Origin: an uncultured Collinsella sp.
Lineage (GTDB): Bacteria; Actinomycetota; Coriobacteriia; Coriobacteriales; Coriobacteriaceae
Length of the DNA stretch: 64,000 nucleotides
Assembly: GCA_900541795.1 (NCBI GenBank)
Contig: UQLC01000012.1
Span: forward strand, 9,067-73,066
Direction of reading: 5' to 3'
Shown here: positions 50,540 to 57,340 of the stretch, piece by piece
Layout: every line of letters starts with the position of its first letter
Numbering within the stretch: the stretch's first letter is position 1
Translations under genes and position numbers: made by a program
Notes under the pieces: generated by a model
What the model saw: the letters and a program-made list of their open reading frames with translations, nothing else
The model's database searches: none
What the model was told of the DNA's origin: nothing

Positions 50540-52674
50540 GCGGCACCCCCCTCACCGTCACCGGTGTAAGAGATGTGCTGCAGCAGCTCCACGATGTCCT
50601 CGCCGTCGACGGGCTCCACCGCAATCTGCTTTGCACTCAGACGCTCGCGGATAATGGGCAGATCGCACGCCTTTGCCTGGCGCATAAGCAGGTAGAGCAC
50701 GTCGCCGTTGACCAAGCCCGCCGCGTCGCTCTCGCGGATTGCCGACCCAATTGCGCCCACCAGCTCGCCGACAGGCTCCATGCCCGGTACCACGCGCAGG
50801 AGCAAAAAACTCCCCATCTTGCTATCTGCCAGCGCCTGCTCCGCCGCGAGCTCTTGGCCAAAGGCAGCCTGCTTGAGCACGCAAGTGCCGTCAACGCAGC
50901 GTTTATCCTGCGCCACCGCCTCATAGTCAAAGGCACGGCCCAGTGCGCTTTCGACCAGGCCGCACAAGATGCGGAACAGGTTTTGATAATAGAGGGTCAT
51001 TTGATTTTCGGCAGCACGACGCACAAAGATCAACACGGCGGGTGCCCCGTCGCGCTCGATCGCGTATCCAAACATGGGAAGCCCCGGCGTCAGCTCGCGG
51101 TTCACCAACAGGTTCGAACGGCCCCCGTCGCCCAAAAGAGGTGCAAGCTGCTCAAGCGTGAGCGAACGTGCGGCATCTTCGGCAATCGCGGGACTTGCTG
51201 CCACCAGGCGAGCAAATGCCCCTCCCGAAACATGGTAAATCGCCACTGAATCGTTCTCGAGGATCTCACCCAAAAGCTCGCAGCACTTGCGATAGATGTC
51301 GCGTGGGTTGAGCACGTCGAGCTCCTGCGTCACGGCAAAGATCTTGCCAAAGCTGTCGTGGCGACCCACAATCTGGCGCCTGTACGCGCGCTTGTCCTCG
51401 ATCGCGTCGTGGTAAAGCTGTGTGAGGAACGTATTGCGATTACGCACGAGCTCGTTTTGATCGCGCTCCGCCCTAATGGCTTCGCTGTTGCGCAGCTGCA
51501 CATAGCCGCACACGGCACCCACCACAAAGTACGCAATAAACGGCAGCCAGTTGGACGGCTCGTAAAAGAGACCCTGGAAGGTATAGCCGTACTGAGTAAA
51601 GTAGCTCGCGGCCAAACCCACCGACGCCAGCAGCGCCGCAACCAGGCCAAAGTCCAAGCCATACAGCGTGCCGATCAGCACCACGTAGAGCAGGCGATAA
51701 TCGAGCACGTTGAGCTGGGCCGATTGGGAGAACAGATGCTCCAGCACCTCGAACAGGACCCAGGCAACGCCCGTCTCCAGGCATTTAATAGGCAGCGTGC
51801 GCATTTGGATGCGGTCGATGGCGGCGCGCAAGGGGTTGACCTTCTTTTCGCGGCCAGCATCCCAACGCGAATGAATGGTCGAAAGATCGCGCAGCAAGTC
51901 GTAGCGCTGAAACCAGCCATAGCGCACGCGAGCGACGTCGCTGGCGGGCAGGGCATAGCCGGCAGAATCGCCATAGGCAGCTGAAAGCCCTGGGAACAGC
52001 GCCTGAAGAGCCTCGCCCACTTCACCCGCCGTGTGATGGAAGGCATCGGCAACGTCGAGCGTCTCAAAGTTACCATCCCAGCTGTCGAAGATACGGCGCA
52101 CCAGCACCGCAAGCTCCTCGGCACACAGCAGGGGAAACGCCGCATCCTGCGCGCCCTGCAGAGTGACCGATCCAGTTGAGCACGCATCGAACAACGGCAC
52201 CAAAAACGGATCTTCCAGCGCGGCGGAGGCAGTGTACAGGAAGGGCACGCGCAGGATCTTGGTCTGAACGCCATCGCGAGCAGCGTAGTAGCGGCACAGG
52301 TCGTTGGCTGCGTGCGCGATAATGCCCTTGCCCGTTCGCCCCGCGGCATCGGCGGCACCCTCGGCACCTGCGGGCCCTGCTATATACAACAGCTGGATCC
52401 GGCGACCCATGCAGGCGCGAAAGACCGAACGCAGCAGCTCGATATCGCCCACGCTATCGATATGCGGGGTAAGGTAATTAGACAGGTAGACCACGCGGTC
52501 GAACTCGTAGGCCTGATCCAAGTGCTGCAGAAGCTCTTTCCACGAGGCATGGGGCGACGACTCGTCGCGACGCGTGTCCTGCGCGGCGACAACCTGGACA
52601 TGGTCCCCGGGGAACGCCTTGGCACAAAAGTCATCGTCAACATATGCGGTGTTGCCAACAACCAGCACTTCCAT
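50536..52674 (-). CDS. pelD: PelD-like cyclic di-GMP receptor with N-terminal SDR domain
   Basis: A 712-residue four-part protein. Residues 1-240 resemble a short-chain dehydrogenase/epimerase (VLVVGNTAYVDDD; RVVYLSNYLTP; ILRVPFLYT). About 310-400 holds four membrane helices, about 440-570 a GAF domain, and about 590-712 a degenerate GGDEF domain. In the last, R647-E-S-D650 lies five residues before NGDVL, matching the RxxD inhibitory site and the ruined active site of PelD proteins that bind cyclic di-GMP. It probably switches polysaccharide synthesis on. It is the first gene of the operon. The ATG at 52674 is preceded by GGGGAGGGG. Confidence 0.87.
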   Translation of the reverse strand: MEVLVVGNTAYVDDDFCAKAFPGDHVQVVAAQDTRRDESSPHASWKELLQHLDQAYEFDRVVYLSNYLTPHIDSVGDIELLRSVFRACMGRRIQLLYIAGPAGAEGAADAAGRTGKGIIAHAANDLCRYYAARDGVQTKILRVPFLYTASAALEDPFLVPLFDACSTGSVTLQGAQDAAFPLLCAEELAVLVRRIFDSWDGNFETLDVADAFHHTAGEVGEALQALFPGLSAAYGDSAGYALPASDVARVRYGWFQRYDLLRDLSTIHSRWDAGREKKVNPLRAAIDRIQMRTLPIKCLETGVAWVLFEVLEHLFSQSAQLNVLDYRLLYVVLIGTLYGLDFGLVAALLASVGLAASYFTQYGYTFQGLFYEPSNWLPFIAYFVVGAVCGYVQLRNSEAIRAERDQNELVRNRNTFLTQLYHDAIEDKRAYRRQIVGRHDSFGKIFAVTQELDVLNPRDIYRKCCELLGEILENDSVAIYHVSGGAFARLVAASPAIAEDAARSLTLEQLAPLLGDGGRSNLLVNRELTPGLPMFGYAIERDGAPAVLIFVRRAAENQMTLYYQNLFRILCGLVESALGRAFDYEAVAQDKRCVDGTCVLKQAAFGQELAAEQALADSKMGSFLLLRVVPGMEPVGELVGAIGSAIRESDAAGLVNGDVLYLLMRQAKACDLPIIRERLSAKQIAVEPVDGEDIVELLQHISYTGDGEGGAA

Positions 52675-52718
52675 GGCGCACCCCTCCCCTAAAATCCACT
52701 TCTGTCATAGTCAAACAT

Positions 52719-52737
52719 GCGTATTTTACGCTGTCAA
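52719..52737 (-). promoter_or_regulatory. Candidate regulatory site upstream of the Pel operon
   Basis: The minus strand carries TTGACA (52737-52732), joined to a palindrome with arms GCGTA and TACGC (52719-52731). TTGACA fits a -35 element, but the expected -10 is weak, so the exact promoter is unclear. The palindrome may be an operator. Confidence 0.35.
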
Positions 52738-52802
52738 CGCGAGCTAGAGCGCCTTTAAGGCCGTTTTAAGAACTTTATTAAAGGATGTGGGGACATCGAG
52801 AG

Positions 52803-53228
52803 CTAGATAGTGAATCCTATCTGTGGCAGATAAAGTGGCCCCCACACTCCACCAGCTGCGACATTTTCAATAATGCCTCTTGCATAGGAATACAGGTCCT
52901 GCATACCGGTGCTAAGTGCTTCTCTGTCAAAAGCATCGTCATCTAAATCCGCAGGAGCGCGATATATGCCGGAGACGGATATTTCGGAACGATAGTAATG
53001 ACCTTCATTGCTGGGTAGAAGCTCTATAACTAAATTGAGCTGGCGAAACCTGGTTCCGTTTTCGTCCGAAAATGCGCTGGTGATAGCATTTCTGACGTTG
53101 CATTCGACGCCAGACTTATTGACGCCCTCTTTCGGAGTCATTCCGCCATCAAATGAAAAACTATCCACTTTTCTAGTCACGCATGTAATCAGCGGAGATT
53201 CAATGCGTTGCTTCTGTAGCGTTTCCAT
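52803..53228 (-). CDS. SecB-like chaperone of a toxin-antitoxin-chaperone operon
   Basis: A 141-residue SecB-type chaperone. The strand pattern LNLVIELLPSNEGHYYRSEISVSGIY and the end LYSYARGIIENVAAGGVWGPLYLPQIGF align well with the SecB segments around CEVQQAGIF and LFPYARECITSMVSRGTFP. It is adjacent to MqsA- and MqsR-like genes with no intergenic base to spare (stop 52803, start 53228, antitoxin ending at 53229). In TAC systems such a chaperone folds and protects the antitoxin. Gram-positive-type cells normally lack a housekeeping SecB, so a dedicated role is likely. Gene order is toxin, antitoxin, chaperone. Confidence 0.83.
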   Translation of the reverse strand: METLQKQRIESPLITCVTRKVDSFSFDGGMTPKEGVNKSGVECNVRNAITSAFSDENGTRFRQLNLVIELLPSNEGHYYRSEISVSGIYRAPADLDDDAFDREALSTGMQDLYSYARGIIENVAAGGVWGPLYLPQIGFTI

Positions 53229-53741
53229 TTACATCTCCAATCGAAAGGCATTCTCTTCTGCCAAAGGAGTCGAGTCCCTATAAGCCGGGGCTTCTCCTCC
53301 CTGTATCACCGAAAATTGTGATGTATTAAGTCCCGAGGTCGTCTCATCAGAAGAAAGACCCAGATATTTGCGAACCTCGGGGACGTCTCGAATGAGCTTC
53401 ATAAGATTATTTGCGGTAATAGACTGTTGTGACGCCCCGTTCTCCCAACGAGATGCCGTTGGTTTTGAAACCCCTAAAAGCGACTCAAATTCATGCTGAG
53501 TTAAACCGAGATCAGAGCGCAAATCTTTAATATCGGAGGGAGAAAGAAGTTCATGTGTCTTGGCATATTGCGAAGCCAGCGCATGGGCGAGCTTAGTCGC
53601 CTCTGCAGCGGTCATTTCATCGTTGCCGCACTCACAAATATAATGCTCAATTCCTTTTACCGTTATTTGCTCGCCACGGTATGATTCAGACATTGGCGCC
53701 GTGGTAAATTGCATTTCTTTGCCACATTCCATGCAACGCAT
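53229..53741 (-). CDS. MqsA-like antitoxin with C-terminal extension
   Basis: A 170-residue antitoxin. The N-terminal zinc-binding part has MRCMECGKEMQF and YICECGNDEM (two CxxC pairs). A central XRE helix-turn-helix follows (LRSDLGLTQHEFESLLGVSKPTASRWENGASQQ). The last about 45 residues, after LRKYL-type end of the HTH, have no counterpart in E. coli MqsA (131 residues) and are predicted to be flexible. In TAC antitoxins such a tail is the chaperone addiction region bound by the SecB-like partner. The ATG at 53741 follows AAAGGAGGAG; a longer frame to 53768 overlaps the toxin gene. Confidence 0.87.
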   Translation of the reverse strand: MRCMECGKEMQFTTAPMSESYRGEQITVKGIEHYICECGNDEMTAAEATKLAHALASQYAKTHELLSPSDIKDLRSDLGLTQHEFESLLGVSKPTASRWENGASQQSITANNLMKLIRDVPEVRKYLGLSSDETTSGLNTSQFSVIQGGEAPAYRDSTPLAEENAFRLEM

Positions 53742-53751
53742 GGCTCCTCCT

Positions 53752-54099
53752 TTAATGAATATATCCATCGATGTTCGCAGACAAAACGTTCAAATGTGCA
53801 TTGCCTTCAGAATCGATTAAAAACTTGACGTACCAATCCTCGCATTCAAAACCTCGGCACTCATAAACATCTGCGTAAACACCATGCAAAGGGCCATCCA
53901 TGTCGAGCGCAATGGATTTTCTAAAGTCGCCAGGCTCCAGATAATCAAAAAGGTCAGCAAGGAAATGGTCGATGTCCAGATAACCAAACTGGTTCATCAG
54001 GTGCCTGCGCACCCTACCGTTTACCATCATCTTTCCCAAACGAGCTAAAGACTTCGCTTCGTCAAGTGAATATGTCGGTCGGAGCTTGGTTCGATTCAT
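53752..54099 (-). CDS. MqsR-like mRNA interferase toxin
   Basis: A 115-residue protein of the MqsR family, ribosome-independent RNases that cut mRNA (E. coli MqsR prefers GCU). It has PTYSLDEAKSLARLGKMMVNGRVRRHL, FLADLFDYLEPGDFRKSI and VYECRGFECEDWYVKFLID, aligned with the family pattern (P-x-Y-x-L-x-x-V/A-K..; L-x-P-x-D-F-x-K-S; WQDVY...YVK). Catalytic competence cannot be read off. The ATG at 54099 follows AAGGGG. It is the first gene of the operon, 10 bases ahead of the antitoxin, the usual MqsRA order. Confidence 0.8.
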   Translation of the reverse strand: MNRTKLRPTYSLDEAKSLARLGKMMVNGRVRRHLMNQFGYLDIDHFLADLFDYLEPGDFRKSIALDMDGPLHGVYADVYECRGFECEDWYVKFLIDSEGNAHLNVLSANIDGYIH

Positions 54100-54110
54100 A
54101 ACCACCCCTT

Positions 54111-54155
54111 AGTTAGCATGATGCTAACTATATTCGTCTTGTAGCCAATTGGCAA
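54111..54155 (-). promoter_or_regulatory. Promoter and palindromic operator of the TAC operon
   Basis: On the minus strand TTGCCA (54155-54150) and TATAGT (54132-54127) are 17 bp apart. AGTTAGCATGATGCTAACT (54111-54129) is a perfect palindrome overlapping the -10 and the start. This is the expected arrangement for autorepression by an MqsA-type antitoxin. Confidence 0.85.
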
Positions 54156-54207
54156 CCTATTATGGCTTTCAAGGCCAAGCACGTTGAAGCCATATTTAGC
54201 ATGCATT

Positions 54208-54330
54208 CGGAAGTGCGGTGAAAACCCGAGACCTGCCGGCCAGATCCCAGATTTGAGACCTTGCGACCTGCGGTTTAATTGGCAAAAATCGGGGTGCGTT
54301 CAGCAAGTTTCGATTTTCCCCGCACTTCCG
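54208..54330. repeat. Intergenic palindromic element
   Basis: CGGAAGTGCGG (54208-54218) and CCGCACTTCCG (54320-54330) are perfect 11-bp inverted arms, with TGAAAA/TTTTCC-type flanks inside. The enclosed 100 bases include several short complementary parts. The region 54331-54684 shows no gene I can support; an open frame across it (54184-54720) has no Shine-Dalgarno and no family features. Confidence 0.55.
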
Positions 54331-54694
54331 AAATACGCAGTAAAAAACCCACTGCCCAGAAGCAAATTCGGACAAGTGTCCTTCGGAAACAGCCCCCTAA
54401 ACGCGAAAACCGCCTTTCGGCGGTTCCCACGGACCAAGCCGAACGTATCGTCGCAAGGCCTCATCACGCCTATTACTTTAAGGGAGAACTTGCAAGGCCG
54501 TCAATCCAATACCGCCAAGCTCTCGAGTCATATTTTGAGCCCCATCATGGATCAGCCATTCATCAAGGCAATCGTATCGGAGCGGTGGTCGCCGGCAAGT
54601 TCCATACCGACACGCTCCTCTGTCAACAGGCAATCTGTCCCGATCGTCAATAGACATGAAAGGCTTCACCGTCATTGCGGCACCTTAACAAAAG

Positions 54695-54728
54695 AAAGGC
54701 GGCCATCCCAAGAAGGATAGCCACCTTT
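54695..54728. terminator. Terminator-like hairpin
   Basis: AAAGGCGGCCATCC and GGATAGCCACCTTT pair with two mismatches around a six-base loop. It lies at the broken end of the IS256 remnant and could terminate transcription in either direction. Confidence 0.6.
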
Positions 54729-54832
54729 CCGCAGGACGCGGGGCCCGTAGGCTACCCGCGTCAATACCGCTTTTAGATAGGCTACTAATTATTGATTCAT
54801 AAATCAACGCTATTAATTTGAATCGAACGGTA

Positions 54833-54999
54833 ACCCTATAGCCCAGGCCCGCCGTCCCCTCGTGGTGCCCAGCCCCGACGAGCTCGGACGACCCCTCGTC
54901 GAGCAGCCCGTTGAGCGTCTCATTAACGGGCTTCCTCACCAGATTCATTATGTCCTTGCGCAGCGACTCCTCGTCGACCGTTACGAGGTTCGCAGACAC
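54833..54999 (-). pseudogene. IS256-family transposase, N-terminal remnant
   Basis: Reading from a GTG at 54999, the peptide VTVDEESLRKDIMNLVRKPV and onward (ETLNGLLDEGSSELVGA, HHEGTAGLGYR) matches the N-terminus of IS256-type transposases, where the equivalent part reads LLDEEAEELVGA...ERTAGREAYR. Similarity stops near 54835, where the sequence becomes AT-rich and unrelated, so only about 55 of roughly 400 residues remain. The open frame continues to 54685 by chance. It marks an old insertion and deletion in the island. Confidence 0.75.
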
Positions 55000-55125
55000 G
55001 GCCCGTGTCCCCTTCGTCTATGATTTGTTGTTTAGCCGCTAGAAATCATATGACGGGACGAGGACCGTGTTCTGTCATGCAGTCGTCGATCTGCGGGGGA
55101 AATTATTCGTCACCAGCGTACAACC

Positions 55126-55710
55126 TTACTCTTCGTCACAATTCCCCAATGAACAAATCGCGTTTTCTATTCCGCGAAGGCGCTTACCAAACTGCCTGAT
55201 TTCGCGATAGGCAGCCCTTTGGTCCTTTTCAAAAGTAGTCTCACAAGAAATAGAGATCGTGCTCTCAAATGAGCCAATCTCAACCGGGCAGATAGTCGAG
55301 AAACGTCTACGCCCGTATTTCTTTGAAAAGGAGACATTCACTTCAACAATGAAGCTCCCCCACAATCCTTCGAGATCCTCAAACCTTCCCAAGAGAATGT
55401 CCCTCTCATGTTTAGGAGGCAAAATTGCGTAGCCCCTATCAAACACTACGGAAGCATGTTTATATTCGAAAGAATCCTTTAGAAACAAGTCAGGAGAAAG
55501 TCGAAACGAAACATTGTATGCAGGCGCCTCTCCAATATTTCTGATAACAAGCCGCGCTAGTGAGGGCGAGACATCATCTGGCCGAATGAACATAATAATA
55601 TTCGGAGAAGTTTGAATCACCAGGGCTCTAAGGCCCGCCCACGATGCAACGACAGTTGCTATGGCCACCATCGAACTAATCCAAATGGATACTATATCTA
55701 ATTCACTCAT
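55126..55710 (-). CDS. Hypothetical protein with one membrane helix
   Basis: A 194-residue protein I do not recognise. It starts with a probable membrane helix (IVSIWISSMVAIATVVASWAGLRAL). A beta-rich soluble domain follows (IIMFIRPDDVSPSLARLVIRNIGEAPAYNVSF, with NIGEAPAYNV typical of an immunoglobulin-like fold) and a charged C-terminal helix ending in CSLGNCDEE. Small one-helix proteins of this layout are common in genomic islands. No Shine-Dalgarno stands out. It lies between the IS256 remnant and the two small genes and could be an accessory effector or anchor; nothing in the sequence proves this. Confidence 0.6.
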   Translation of the reverse strand: MSELDIVSIWISSMVAIATVVASWAGLRALVIQTSPNIIMFIRPDDVSPSLARLVIRNIGEAPAYNVSFRLSPDLFLKDSFEYKHASVVFDRGYAILPPKHERDILLGRFEDLEGLWGSFIVEVNVSFSKKYGRRRFSTICPVEIGSFESTISISCETTFEKDQRAAYREIRQFGKRLRGIENAICSLGNCDEE

Positions 55711-55792
55711 TAATTGTCCAAACTAAAAGCGCCGCCACATGTCGTATAAGAAGAGTCTGCGGCGCATATGCCGATAAAACAAAAAATAACGC

Positions 55793-55825
55793 GGGTCCCC
55801 GACGCTTGAATCTCGCCGGAGACCC
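55793..55825 (-). terminator. Terminator of the small-gene transcript
   Basis: On the minus strand GGGTCTCCGGCG pairs with CGTCGGGGACCC (two mismatches) and is followed after a few bases by a T-rich run (55780-55790). It follows the two small minus-strand genes at 55891-56172 and supports their being one transcription unit. Confidence 0.8.
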
Positions 55826-55890
55826 CCATAAAATGTTTGATGTTGGCCCGCTATGTCAACATCGCGCTAGGCTTTAGTTGCCGCTAAAGC

Positions 55891-56001
55891 CTAGCGAATC
55901 TTTACTTTTACGGCCTTCGCGGTCGTTCCGATCTTCCCGACCGAACCCGTTGCGCCAATTCGGCACTTCGGAATCTTTACGCGAATCGTCTTCAAAGCCA
56001 T
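55891..56001 (-). CDS. Small basic protein A beside IetAS
   Basis: A 36-residue open frame with an excellent ribosome binding site: GGGAGGTGAT lies directly before the ATG at 56001. The product contains KTIRVKIPKCRIGATG and ends AKAVKVKIR. It has about ten Lys/Arg, one Cys, no acidic residue and no hydrophobic membrane segment. It follows small protein B by 42 bases in the same direction and a terminator comes 66 bases later. It is not recognised; the composition would suit nucleic-acid or acidic-protein binding. Its start and terminator signals make it a likely real gene. A palindrome (55865-55896) overlaps its stop. Confidence 0.7.
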   Translation of the reverse strand: MALKTIRVKIPKCRIGATGSVGKIGTTAKAVKVKIR

Positions 56002-56043
56002 ATATATCACCTCCCAACTGTTACAAAATGCTTTGCTCGCAAA

Positions 56044-56172
56044 CTAGCGATGCTTGGCAATCTGATGCTTGACCAGCGTCTTCGCAGCCGCAGTCTTCGC
56101 GGCTTTACTCGTCGAGGAGCTCGCGAGCGTCTTGGCAGCAGCGCCAACCTTACCTCCATGGTGGGTAGTCAT
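56044..56172 (-). CDS. Small Ala/Lys-rich protein B beside IetAS
   Basis: A 42-residue open frame with the ATG at 56172 and GGAGGTGA at good spacing. The product starts MTTHHGGKVGAAAKTL, then a repeat-like core with pairs of ASSSTSKAAK and AAAKTLVKHQ, and ends KHR. It has no acidic residue. The pattern of alternating Ala, Ser/Thr and Lys recalls short Ala/Ser-rich proteins of unknown function found in other bacterial islands, but I cannot confirm this. Together with protein A it is read divergently from the AAA ATPase gene, with 133 bases between the two starts. Confidence 0.7.
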   Translation of the reverse strand: MTTHHGGKVGAAAKTLASSSTSKAAKTAAAKTLVKHQIAKHR

Positions 56173-56254
56173 AATCTCACCTCCAATCTAGAACAGTTTG
56201 AATCTAGACAACTCAATCCTAGCATACTTCATTGCATCCATGTTCAATCAATTC

Positions 56255-56283
56255 TTGCTTTGTCTCAGTCTGTCTCATACAAT
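56255..56283 (+). promoter_or_regulatory. Promoter of ietA-ietS
   Basis: TTGCTT (56255-56260) and TACAAT (56278-56283) are 17 bp apart on the plus strand. Transcription would begin about 15 bases before the ATG, and AGGAGAGGAG serves as the ribosome binding site. I find no equally clean minus-strand promoter for the small genes in 56173-56300. Confidence 0.75.
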
Positions 56284-56305
56284 ATAACTAAGGAGAGGAG
56301 CACAC

Positions 56306-57337
56306 ATGAAGAGATCGGACATCATCGACTTAATCCGAGCGCATTCGGAACACGACGACATCGCCTTCAACAACGCAGCCACTATTATTGCGAAAGATTT
56401 TGAATCGTCCGGGCAACCCGAGCTTGCAAGCTACATCATGGCCCTCATTGCCAGAACACGAACCTTCGTGCCGCAAGAAGTCACGGAGCAGAAATATGAC
56501 TTCTTGGAAAAGGTAATCAGCAATAACATCTCGTTGCCCCTTCCTCAGGCCATCGCAAACGATATCCAGGGACTCCTCAACGCGTTATCTAAAGATGTGG
56601 GAATCAATACCGTCCTCTTTTATGGCGCGTCGGGGACCGGAAAAACCGAAGCGACAAAACAGATAGCCAGAATACTTGGCTATCAGCTATATGCTGTCGA
56701 TTTCAACCAAATTATCGATAGCAAACTTGGAGAGACGGCCAAAAATATTGCAAAAGTCTTTCAGGAAATTCATGATATCGGCGACGGCGCGATCGTCTTA
56801 TTTGATGAGATTGATGCCATAGCCCTCGACAGGATTAATCAAAATGACGTACGCGAGATGGGACGAGCCACAAGCGCCCTACTAAAAGAGTTCGATAAGC
56901 TAAATACACGTTCCGCAATCATAGCGACAACGAACCTCTATGACAAATTGGACCCAGCGCTTGCCAGGCGATTCGATGTCCAAATTAACTTCAATAGATA
57001 CACCCATGACGATCTCGTTGAGATTGGCGAGTCCATCGCAAAGAATCTAACCAAGAATAATCCAACAATCAAAAATGACTCACGAACTCTCAAAAAGGTA
57101 CTGCAGAGTTGCCCAGAGCTGCCCTGGCCCGGCGCGCTAAAAAACCTAATTAAGACTTCTGTTGCATTTAGTGACCCCCTTAACCCAAATGATTATCTCG
57201 GTAAGCTTTATCAGCGCCTTCATGGATATGAGCCCGATTCACTCGAGCTACTTAAATCTCAAGGTTTCACTTTAAGAGAAATGGAAGTCTTAACAGGCAT
57301 TTCTCGAAGCACCATCGCGCGAACCCTAAAGGAGTAG
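56306..57337 (+). CDS. ietA: IetA-like AAA ATPase
   Basis: A 343-residue AAA+ ATPase that pairs with a subtilisin-type protease, as in the IetAS antiphage system described by Gao and colleagues (2020). Visible are Walker A GASGTGKT (107-114), Walker B IVLFDEIDAI (D167, E168), the ATTN sensor and the arginine finger in DPALARRFD (R221/R222). The N-terminal 90 residues are helical. The C-terminal 25 residues (FTLREMEVLTGISRSTIARTL) form a plausible helix-turn-helix, a feature I would not expect of a pure unfoldase. It starts after AGGAGAGGAG and is separated by three bases from the protease gene. The role, feeding or gating the protease, is inferred. Confidence 0.85.
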   Translation: MKRSDIIDLIRAHSEHDDIAFNNAATIIAKDFESSGQPELASYIMALIARTRTFVPQEVTEQKYDFLEKVISNNISLPLPQAIANDIQGLLNALSKDVGINTVLFYGASGTGKTEATKQIARILGYQLYAVDFNQIIDSKLGETAKNIAKVFQEIHDIGDGAIVLFDEIDAIALDRINQNDVREMGRATSALLKEFDKLNTRSAIIATTNLYDKLDPALARRFDVQINFNRYTHDDLVEIGESIAKNLTKNNPTIKNDSRTLKKVLQSCPELPWPGALKNLIKTSVAFSDPLNPNDYLGKLYQRLHGYEPDSLELLKSQGFTLREMEVLTGISRSTIARTLKE

Positions 57338-57340
57338 CTC

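Noticed and set aside
54184..54720. A 178-codon frame between the TAC operon and the IS256 remnant
   Set aside because: No Shine-Dalgarno, no recognisable domain, and it crosses an inverted repeat and a terminator-like hairpin.
55891..56172. The two small genes as leaderless bacteriocins or RiPP precursors
   Set aside because: Little hydrophobic content, one Cys in total, and no modification or export genes adjacent; not excluded but unsupported.
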